Origin: Inquilinus sp. Marseille-Q2685
GTDB taxonomy: Bacteria; Pseudomonadota; Alphaproteobacteria; DSM-16000; Inquilinaceae
DNA length: 64,000 bases
NCBI RefSeq assembly: GCF_916619195.1
Contig: NZ_CAKAKL010000001.1
Location: 372,001-436,000 of the forward strand
Direction of reading: 5' to 3'
Position 1 is the first letter of the stretch. Every line of letters begins with the position of its first letter. A program made the translations under genes and the position numbers. The notes under the pieces were generated by a model. It had not been told where the DNA came from. It made no database searches and saw only the letters and a list, made by a program, of their open reading frames with translations. Below, in pieces: positions 57,874 to 64,000 of the stretch.

Positions 57874-58737
57874 CTACTTCTTCCAGCCGTGCTCGGTGCC
57901 GAACTTGCGCAGGGCGCGCTCGTGCTCGCGGCGCAACTGGGTCAGCTTCCGGGTCAGGTCGCGGCCCAGGATCTTGCCGTAGTCCTGGCCGGTCTTGGAC
58001 TTGTCCCAGTCGTTCTCGACGAAGCGGGCGTCGACCCGGCCGGAGCGGGAGACCGACACCGGCGCGCCGGTGAAGCTCTGCGCCGCCTTGGTCAGCTCGG
58101 CCACGAAGGTGGCGTCGTCGAGGCCGCTATAGGCCTTGCCGGTGGAATCGGCGATGTTGAGGAAGAACAGGTCGCGGCCGAAGGCGGTGTAGCCGCCGCC
58201 CAGCCCCTTGTTCACCGATGCTGCATGCTGGAAGAAGGCCTGGGCCTCCTCGCCGCTCGGCGCGTGGTCCTTGAAGGTGACCACGGCGTAGCCGGTGTTG
58301 CCCTGCCCTTCCGGCGTGAAGTCGGTGACCAGCACGCTCCACTGGCGGAAGGTGTAGCCGACCGCGGCACCGAACAGGTCGGCGGTCTTCGGGTCGGTCT
58401 CGAAGGCCGATTGCAGCGAGGCGTTGGTCTCGAGCTGATAGCCCCCCGGCGTCACCTCGGTCTGCACCTGGTCGGCCGGGATGTTGAGCAGCGCCAGAAT
58501 CTTCGGCAGTTCGGTGTCGCGCACCTGCTCGGTGAAGGCGGCGCGGTCGGCGTAGGTGGCCTTCTTGTCATCGAGGCCGAGCGGCTTGAAGGTCAGCGCC
58601 TCGTACGAGAACAGCTGGGTCGGGCCGACCGGCGCTTCCGGCGCCGGCGCGGGCTTCTGGCCGCAGGCCGCGAGCGCGACGGTCGTCGCCAGGCTGGTCG
58701 CGAGCGCGACGGTTCTGAGAGAACGAAGGAACGTCAT
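57874..58737 (-). CDS. Putative lipoprotein, function unknown
   Basis: A 287-residue exported lipoprotein: signal with ATTVALAACGQ, lipidated Cys near residue 25. The mature domain has LFSYEALTFKPLGLDD and FTGAPVSVSRSGRVDARFVEND, plus a basic C-terminus (RREHERALRKFGTEHGWKK). No family recognised. It stands alone between the coiled-coil protein gene downstream and the divergent mazG gene. Confidence 0.72.
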   Translation of the reverse strand: MTFLRSLRTVALATSLATTVALAACGQKPAPAPEAPVGPTQLFSYEALTFKPLGLDDKKATYADRAAFTEQVRDTELPKILALLNIPADQVQTEVTPGGYQLETNASLQSAFETDPKTADLFGAAVGYTFRQWSVLVTDFTPEGQGNTGYAVVTFKDHAPSGEEAQAFFQHAASVNKGLGGGYTAFGRDLFFLNIADSTGKAYSGLDDATFVAELTKAAQSFTGAPVSVSRSGRVDARFVENDWDKSKTGQDYGKILGRDLTRKLTQLRREHERALRKFGTEHGWKK

Positions 58738-58892
58738 GATCTGGATTTCCCCTCCGGACCGGAGCGAAGCGCCCCGGCGAGGGAGTATAGGAAGGATCGC
58801 TTCCGCCGCAGCCCCCCATTTGTCGGGGAGGAGAGCAATTTGCGACCGTCGCCGCGATGCGATACCAGAGGGGACCGCCCGCCCGGAGACCG

Positions 58893-59726
58893 ATGATGAC
58901 CGACCGTCCCGACGCCATCGACGCTGGAGATGCCACGCGCCGCCTGATCGAGGTGATGGCGCGGCTGCGCGATCCCGAGACCGGCTGCCCCTGGGACGTG
59001 GAGCAGAGCTTCCGTACCATCGCGCCCTACACGATCGAGGAAGCCTATGAGGTGGCCGACGCGATCGAGCGCGACGCCATGGACGAGCTCAGGGATGAGC
59101 TCGGCGACCTGCTGTTCCAGGTCGCCTTCCATTCCCGCATGGCGGAGGAGCGCGGCGCCTTCGACTTCGCCGACGTCGCCGCCGGCATCGTCGACAAGAT
59201 GATCCGCCGCCACCCGCATGTGTTCGGCGACGCGCCGGTCGACGCCGACGGCATGCCGGCGCAGTGGGAGCGGCAGAAGGCGGAGGAGCGCGCCGCCAAG
59301 GCCGCGGCCGAGGGCCGGTCGGCCGGGGTGCTGGACGGCATCGCCGGCGGGCTGCCCAGCCTGACCCGGGCGCTGAAGCTGCAGAAGCGGGCGGCGCGGG
59401 TCGGCTTCGACTGGACCGACCCGGCCGACATCCTTGACAAGATCGAGGAGGAGGTCGTGGAGATCCGGGCGGAGATCGACGGGAAGGCGCCGAAGGAGCG
59501 GATCGAGGACGAGATCGGCGACCTGCTGTTCTGCGCCGTCAACCTGGCCCGGCGCTACGAGGTCGACCCGGATTCCGCCCTGCGCCGGACCAACGCCAAG
59601 TTCGAGCGCCGCTTCCGCCACCTGGAGGCGGCCCTCAGGGCCCAGGGCCGCGAGCCGGCCGAGGCCAGCCTGGACGAGATGGAGGCCCTGTGGGTCGCCG
59701 CCAAGAAGGCGGAAACGGCGGCCTGA
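58893..59726 (+). CDS. mazG: Nucleoside triphosphate pyrophosphohydrolase
   Basis: A 277-residue MazG housecleaning enzyme that hydrolyses NTPs to NMPs and PPi. It has two MazG repeats: MARLRDPETGCPWDVEQSF and EEAYEVADAIER with acidic metal ligands in the first, and IEEEVVEIRAEIDG then EDEIGDLLFCAVNLARR in the second. GGAG lies 4 to 7 bp before the paired ATGs at 58893 and 58896. It acts in the cytoplasm. Convergent with the FKBP gene across a palindromic element. Confidence 0.93.
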   Translation: MMTDRPDAIDAGDATRRLIEVMARLRDPETGCPWDVEQSFRTIAPYTIEEAYEVADAIERDAMDELRDELGDLLFQVAFHSRMAEERGAFDFADVAAGIVDKMIRRHPHVFGDAPVDADGMPAQWERQKAEERAAKAAAEGRSAGVLDGIAGGLPSLTRALKLQKRAARVGFDWTDPADILDKIEEEVVEIRAEIDGKAPKERIEDEIGDLLFCAVNLARRYEVDPDSALRRTNAKFERRFRHLEAALRAQGREPAEASLDEMEALWVAAKKAETAA

Positions 59727-59750
59727 GGCCTCAGACGCCTACTCCCTACC

Positions 59751-59839
59751 TGTCATGCCCGGGCTTGACCCGGGCATCCAGGAATCCCGATGCCGTTCCG
59801 GGTGGCCCCTGGATTGCCGGGTCAAGCCCGGCAATGACA
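59751..59839. repeat. Palindromic repeat between mazG and the FKBP gene
   Basis: TGTCATGCCCGGGCTTGACC at 59751 pairs with GGTCAAGCCCGGCAATGACA ending at 59839 (slightly imperfect arms), with inner pairing CCAGG/CCTGG. This is the widespread alphaproteobacterial intergenic palindrome type. Between convergent genes it would act as a bidirectional terminator. Confidence 0.8.
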
Positions 59840-59856
59840 ATAAGGGGAAGCGCCGC

Positions 59857-60213
59857 TCAGACGCCCAGCAACTCGACGTCGAAGATCAGGGTCGCGTTCG
59901 GCGGGATCACGCCGCCGGCGCCGCGGGCGCCGTAGCCCAGCGCCGCCGGGATGACCAGGCGGCGCCTGCCGCCGATCTTCATGCCCTGCACGCCCTCGTC
60001 CCAGCCGCGGATCACCCGGCCGCCGCCAAGCGGAAAGCGGAACGGCTCGTTGCGGTCCTTGCTGGAATCGAACTTGCGGCCGGCGCTGCCGTCGGCGTTC
60101 TGCAGCCAGCCGGTGTAGTGCACGGTCACGGTGACGCCATGCGTCGCCTCGGCGCCGGTGCCGACCTCCAGGTCCTCGATCTCCAGCCCGGAGGCGGTGA
60201 CGGTGCGGGACAT
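59857..60213 (-). CDS. FKBP-type peptidyl-prolyl isomerase
   Basis: A 118-residue single FKBP domain without signal peptide, so cytoplasmic. Core motifs: [30 protein letters not shown] and the [20 protein letters not shown] loop with the active-site residues. It accelerates proline isomerisation and often acts as a chaperone. It lies 27 bp downstream of an IMPase-family gene in the hfq-hflX block. Confidence 0.92.
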   Translation of the reverse strand: MSRTVTASGLEIEDLEVGTGAEATHGVTVTVHYTGWLQNADGSAGRKFDSSKDRNEPFRFPLGGGRVIRGWDEGVQGMKIGGRRRLVIPAALGYGARGAGGVIPPNATLIFDVELLGV

Positions 60214-60240
60214 GATGCTTCCTTCTCGGGTTGGTATGGT

Positions 60241-61059
60241 TCAGGCCGCGGCCGCGATCTCGCCCATGGCGGCGCGGGCGGCACGCCAGCTGGCCTCGTC
60301 CGGCGCCACCAGGATCGGGCCCTGGCGCAGCGTCGGACGGTAGCGGGTGCCGTCCAGCACCGCGGCCCAGCCGCCGGCCTCGGCATGCAGCAGCGTGCCG
60401 GCGGCGTGGTCCCAGGGGAACAGCTTGCGATAGGCCAGGATGTCGATCCGGCCCTCGGTCGCGTCGATGTAGTCGGCGCCGGCGCAGTTGACATGGATGT
60501 GCGAGGCGACGGCGTCGCGCAGCCGCAGCACCGCCGTGGCGTATTCGGGCGGCCGCTTGGCCAGGTTGAAGCCGCCGCGCAGCGTCGCCAGCGGGCCGGG
60601 CGGAGACAGCGTCAGGCGCCGCCCGTCGATGAAGGCGCCTTCGCCGCGGACCGCCCAGGCGGTGCGGTTCTGGACCGGCAGATGGATCCAGCCCATCAGC
60701 GTCTCGCCCCGCTGCACCAGCGCGACGATGGTGCCGAAGCGCGGCCGGCCGGCGACGAAGTTGGCGGTGCCGTCGACCGGGTCGACGATCCAGACGGGAT
60801 CCTCGCCGTCCAGCAGGTCCAGCACGGCCGGGTCCTTGGCGTGGGCCTCCTCGCCGAGGACGAGGGAACCGGGCAGCAGGTCGGGCAGCCGCGCGGCCAG
60901 GCGAATCTCGCTCTCCTGGTCGGCGATGGTGACGAGGTCGCCGGGCGCCTTCTCCATCACCGCCCCGTCCTCCAGCCGGCCGAAGCGCGGCAGGATCAGC
61001 TCCTGCGCCGTCTCCGCGATCAAGGCGGCGACCGTGTCGATGTCGGGCAGGCGGAGCAT
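60241..61059 (-). CDS. Inositol monophosphatase family protein
   Basis: A 272-residue Mg-dependent phosphatase. Metal motif GEEAHAKD and IVDPVDGTANFVAG are intact, and the C-terminal FPWDHAAGTLL is the WDxAAG signature. Shares superfamily with the gene at 22404 but is a different branch (GRPRFGTIVALVQRGE region differs). It lies 7 bp after the hflX stop, in the same transcription unit. Substrate unknown: inositol phosphate or histidinol phosphate. Confidence 0.88.
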   Translation of the reverse strand: MLRLPDIDTVAALIAETAQELILPRFGRLEDGAVMEKAPGDLVTIADQESEIRLAARLPDLLPGSLVLGEEAHAKDPAVLDLLDGEDPVWIVDPVDGTANFVAGRPRFGTIVALVQRGETLMGWIHLPVQNRTAWAVRGEGAFIDGRRLTLSPPGPLATLRGGFNLAKRPPEYATAVLRLRDAVASHIHVNCAGADYIDATEGRIDILAYRKLFPWDHAAGTLLHAEAGGWAAVLDGTRYRPTLRQGPILVAPDEASWRAARAAMGEIAAAA

Positions 61060-61066
61060 TCGGACC

Positions 61067-62398
61067 TCAGTGACGGGTGGCGATGCCGAGCTGGCGGTGC
61101 AGCCGCGCGGCGTCGTTGGGGTGGAGGCGGACGCGGACGAAGAGATGGGCGCCGTCGTCGCGCGCCTCCAGCACCTCGCCATGGCGGTGCAGCCAGGCCA
61201 AAGTTCGGCCGTCGGCGATGTCGAGCTTGACCGTCATGGTCTCGCGGTCGGCGTTGATCCGGCGGGCGATCAGCTCCATCAGCCCGTCGCAGCCCTCGCC
61301 GGTCAGGGCCGAGATCACCGCCGCGTCATGGCCGCGCCGGCGCACGGCGGTGGACAGGGTCTCGCGCTCATGCTCCGGCAGAAGGTCGGCCTTGTTCAGG
61401 ACCTCGATCACGCGGCCGTCGGAATCGATGTCGATGTCCAGGTCGCGCAGCACCGCCTCGACATCCTCGCGCTGGGCCTCGGTGTCGGGATGGGCGATGT
61501 CGCGGACATGCAGGATCAGGTCGGCGGCCTGCACCTCCTCCAGCGTCGCCCGGAAGGCGGCGACCAGATGGGTCGGCAGGTCGGAGATGAAGCCGACGGT
61601 GTCGGACAGGATGATCCGCCGCCCCTGCCCCGCCTCGATCGCCCGCATGGTCGGGTCGAGCGTGGCGAACAGCATGTCCTTCGCCAGCACGGTGGCCCGG
61701 GTCAGGCGGTTGAACAGGGTCGACTTGCCGGCATTGGTGTAGCCGACCAGCGCCACCACCGGGTACGGCACCCGGGCCCGGGCGTCGCGATGCAGCGACC
61801 GGGTGCGGCGGACGTCGTCGAGCTGGCGCTTGATCTGGATGATGCGGTCGTCGATCTGGCGGCGATCCAGCTCGATCTGGGTTTCGCCGGGGCCACCGAG
61901 GAAGCCGGCGCCGCCGCGCTGGCGCTCCAGATGGGTCCAGGACCGCACCAGGCGCGAGCGCTGGTAGCTGAGATGCGCCAGCTCGACCTGCAGCTGGCCC
62001 TCGCGGGTGCGGGCGCGCTCGCCGAAGATCTCGAGGATCAGGCCGGTGCGGTCGATCACCTTGGCCTTCCAGCGCCTCTCGAGGTTGCGCTGCTGCACCG
62101 GGCTGAGGGTGGCATCGACCACCACCAGCCCGGCCTCGGTGGCGGCGACCACCGAGGACAGCTCCTCCAGCGCGCCCTCGCCGATCAGGGTCGAGGGCTG
62201 CGGCCGCGACACCCGGACGCAACGGGCCTCGGCGACGTCGAGCGAGATCGCGCGCGACAGCCCGACCGCCTCCTCCAGCGAGGCTTCGGCGGTACGCCCG
62301 GCATCGTTGCGGGCACCCGGAAGCACCGGATGAATGACGATGGCGCGCCCCGAGGACGCGCCATCCGCACCGTGATTTGGCCCCGAAGTCTGGCCCAA
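61067..62398 (-). CDS. hflX: GTPase HflX
   Basis: A 443-residue ribosome-associated GTPase that splits stalled 70S ribosomes under stress. The N-terminal domain includes LIGEGALEELSSVVAATE and the long coiled coil VELAHLSYQRSRLVRSWTHL; GGAGFLGGPGETQIELDRR precedes the G domain. G1 is GYTNAGKSTLFN, G3 DTVGFI and G4 NKAD. The start is TTG at 62398, 5 bp after the hfq stop; no later ATG precedes the domain. It is conserved next to hfq in many proteobacteria. Confidence 0.93.
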   Translation of the reverse strand: MGQTSGPNHGADGASSGRAIVIHPVLPGARNDAGRTAEASLEEAVGLSRAISLDVAEARCVRVSRPQPSTLIGEGALEELSSVVAATEAGLVVVDATLSPVQQRNLERRWKAKVIDRTGLILEIFGERARTREGQLQVELAHLSYQRSRLVRSWTHLERQRGGAGFLGGPGETQIELDRRQIDDRIIQIKRQLDDVRRTRSLHRDARARVPYPVVALVGYTNAGKSTLFNRLTRATVLAKDMLFATLDPTMRAIEAGQGRRIILSDTVGFISDLPTHLVAAFRATLEEVQAADLILHVRDIAHPDTEAQREDVEAVLRDLDIDIDSDGRVIEVLNKADLLPEHERETLSTAVRRRGHDAAVISALTGEGCDGLMELIARRINADRETMTVKLDIADGRTLAWLHRHGEVLEARDDGAHLFVRVRLHPNDAARLHRQLGIATRH

Positions 62399-62403
62399 AG
62401 GGA

Positions 62404-62646
62404 TCAGGCCTCTTCCTTCTGCGGCTCGAACAGCTGGATCGGATGCGCCGGCATCACGGTCGAGATCGCATGCTTGTACACCAGCTGCGAATGGGCATCC
62501 CGACGGAGCAGGACCGAGAAGTTGTCAAACCAGGTGATGATTCCTTGCAGCTTCACCCCGTTGACGAGGAAGATGGTCACCGGGATCTTGTTCTTCCGGA
62601 CGTTGTTGAGGAAGACGTCCTGAACGTTTTGCGCCTTTTCTGACAT
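62404..62646 (-). CDS. hfq: RNA chaperone Hfq
   Basis: An 80-residue Sm-like RNA chaperone. Sm1 is [20 protein letters not shown]; Sm2 contains [10 protein letters not shown] with the conserved KH pair. The C-terminal tail is short (about 10 residues), as in alphaproteobacteria. Hexameric; binds sRNAs and mRNAs. Followed directly by hflX. Confidence 0.96.
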   Translation of the reverse strand: MSEKAQNVQDVFLNNVRKNKIPVTIFLVNGVKLQGIITWFDNFSVLLRRDAHSQLVYKHAISTVMPAHPIQLFEPQKEEA

Positions 62647-62765
62647 TAGTTGGGATCCTGCTGCTTGATCTTATTGGAGCCCCGAGAGGCCCGAGCCACA
62701 CGATGTGGCACCGTCCGACAATATGGGAAGCGCCGGCCCGGAGAAAAGAGAGCAATGGCGCATGG

Positions 62766-63620
62766 TCACGATGCGCCGATGCCGGAGGCGTGGGCGAGAT
62801 AGGCCTCGAGCAGCCTTCGGCCCAGCGGGCCGGGGGTGCCGTCGCCGACCGTACGGTCGTCGATCCTCAGCACCGGCGTCACGAAACTGGTGGCGCTGCT
62901 GACGAAGGCCTCGCGCGCGGCGTGGGCCTCGTCCAGGCTGAACGGCCGCTGTTCGAAGCGCAGCCCCTCCGCCGCCGCGATCTTCAGGATCGACTGGCGG
63001 GTGATGCCGTTGAGGATGTCGTGGCTGGCCGGGCGGGTGACCAGCGCGCCGTCGGCGGTCACGATCCAGGCGTTGGACGAGGTGCCTTCGGTGACGAAGC
63101 CGTCCTCATCCACCTGCCAGGCCTCGAAGGCGCCGCGCTCCGCCGCCTCCTGCTTGCCCAGCACCTGGGCCAGGAGGCCGACCGTCTTGAGGTCCCGGCG
63201 CTTCCAGCGGATGTCGGGGATGGTGACGATGCGGACGCCCGTCCGCGCATTCGCCGCCAGGGTCAGCCGCCGGGTAGTCATCACCAGGGTCGGCCGGGCC
63301 GCCGCCGGGAAGCGGAAGTCGCGCGGAGCGGCGCCGCGGGTGACCTGGATGTAGATCAGGCCATCGCGCACGCCGTTGCGCTGCAATAGCTGCCGCATCA
63401 ACAGCCGCAGCACCCGCCGCTCGCACGGCCAGGCGATGCGCAGCTCGCGCAGCGAATAGTCGAGACGGTCGAGATGGCCGTCCTCGTCGATCAGGCGGCC
63501 CTGGCGGACGCACACCACCTCGTAGACGCCGTCGGCGAACTGGAAACCGCGATCCTCGACATGCACCGCCGCCCGGGCATGCGGCACATAGCGCCCGTTG
63601 ACATAGGCGTCGCGCGCCAT
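62766..63620 (-). CDS. dat: D-amino-acid transaminase (class IV)
   Basis: A 284-residue PLP-dependent class IV aminotransferase that interconverts D-alanine and D-glutamate through keto acids. FADGVYEVVCVRQGR and IYIQVTRGAAPRDF are visible, the PLP Lys is in RDLKTVGLLAQVLGKQ, and GFVTEGTSSNAW is the phosphate-binding segment. It lies between ntrX and hfq, as commonly in Rhodospirillales. Branched-chain specificity cannot be entirely excluded. Confidence 0.9.
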   Translation of the reverse strand: MARDAYVNGRYVPHARAAVHVEDRGFQFADGVYEVVCVRQGRLIDEDGHLDRLDYSLRELRIAWPCERRVLRLLMRQLLQRNGVRDGLIYIQVTRGAAPRDFRFPAAARPTLVMTTRRLTLAANARTGVRIVTIPDIRWKRRDLKTVGLLAQVLGKQEAAERGAFEAWQVDEDGFVTEGTSSNAWIVTADGALVTRPASHDILNGITRQSILKIAAAEGLRFEQRPFSLDEAHAAREAFVSSATSFVTPVLRIDDRTVGDGTPGPLGRRLLEAYLAHASGIGAS

Positions 63621-63667
63621 CGGTTAGTTTCTCCCCTCGCGCCGAGCGCCTTGGCACGCCCTACCCT

Positions 63668-63761
63668 CACCGTCATTGCGAGGAGGCGAAGCCGACGAAG
63701 CAATCCAGGGGCCGGTGCGCACCGGCCCCTGGATTGCTTCGCTGTGCTCGCAATGACGGTG
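63668..63761. repeat. Palindromic repeat between dat and ntrX
   Basis: CACCGTCATTGCGAGGAGGC at 63668 pairs with the complementary sequence ending GCAATGACGGTG at 63761, with a second inner stem of GCCGGTGCGCACCGGC flanked by CAATCCAGGGGC/GCCCCTGGATTG. It is a near-perfect extended palindrome of about 94 bp, a different family from the one at 59751. Confidence 0.8.
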
Positions 63762-63801
63762 TCGGAATTCCGAAAGGCCCAACAAGCGAGTCATCCGGAT
63801 C

Positions 63802-64000
63802 TCAGTCGACGAGCTTGCGGTCGCCGGCGCCGTGCACGCCCAGGCTCTTCATCTTGCGATGCAGGGCCGAGCGCTCCATGCCGATGAACTCGGCGGTGCG
63901 GCTGATGTTGCCGCCGAAGCGGGTGACCTGGGCGATCAGGTACTCGCGCTCGAACAGCTCGCGGGCGTCGCGCAGCGGCAGCCCCATGATCTCGCTGCCG
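63802..64000 (-). CDS. ntrX: Nitrogen regulation response regulator NtrX, C-terminal fragment
   Basis: The last 66 or so residues of a gene that runs off the right edge. Visible are [20 protein letters not shown] and the Fis-type DNA-binding helix [20 protein letters not shown] followed by KMKSLGV, matching the NtrX C-terminus. NtrX pairs with NtrY to control nitrogen and redox or cell-envelope functions in alphaproteobacteria. The receiver and AAA+ domains lie outside the window. Confidence 0.9.
   Translation of the reverse strand, partial: GSEIMGLPLRDARELFEREYLIAQVTRFGGNISRTAEFIGMERSALHRKMKSLGVHGAGDRKLVD

Overview
The window is a very GC-rich alphaproteobacterial chromosome segment with dense gene packing, many 4-bp start/stop overlaps and EcfG-type promoter motifs. 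Gene order at the right end (ntrX, D-amino-acid transaminase, hfq, hflX, an IMPase-family gene, an FKBP gene, mazG) is typical of Rhodospirillales. A chromosomal class C beta-lactamase fits an Inquilinus-like organism, but that genus call is inference. No rRNA, tRNA, CRISPR array, insertion sequence or phage gene was found.

Left third (1-18.5 kb). A truncated SbmA/YddA-type ABC exporter gene starts the window, followed by about 850 bp with no convincing gene. A minus-strand catabolic and uptake cluster follows: livK, livH, one gene fusing LivM, LivG and LivF, a 3-hydroxyacyl-CoA-dehydrogenase-family gene and a BKACE-family (beta-keto acid cleavage) gene. It is divergent from a GntR/FCD regulator and an SDR dehydrogenase, with a perfect 12-bp palindrome between them. 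Next come a secreted DUF4344 metallopeptidase, a LysR/tautomerase/cupin/DUF4865 module, an orphan OmpR-type response regulator, an ECF sigma factor, a small exported protein and a PQQ-dependent membrane glucose dehydrogenase.

Middle (18.6-43 kb). An EmrAB-type efflux pair is divergent from a lipid-kinase/IMPase pair. A compact glgE - treS::maltokinase - glgB operon makes branched alpha-glucan from trehalose via maltose 1-phosphate. Its GlgE carries an N-terminal extension of about 400 residues. Small stress genes (DUF4142, DUF3008), an MFS exporter, a hydrolase/solute-binding-protein pair and an Lrp - alr - dadA alanine catabolism locus follow. Motifs of the form GGAAC-N16/17-NGTT lie upstream of the sigma factor, glgE, the DUF4142 gene and the DUF3008 gene, suggesting that one EcfG-type general stress sigma factor links them.

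Right third (41.6-64 kb). A large RTX repeat protein, an emfourin-like inhibitor next to its protealysin-type M4 protease, and a MarR-controlled RND pump with two near-identical operators are followed by a TauE/SafE exporter. Tandem class A and class C beta-lactamase genes come next; the class C gene has an in-frame 65-codon upstream extension with a strong ribosome binding site. An AraC regulator divergent from an EamA exporter precedes an unrecognised 826-residue coiled-coil/membrane protein with an AT-rich core. The core housekeeping block up to ntrX ends the window, with two palindromic repeat elements in its gaps.
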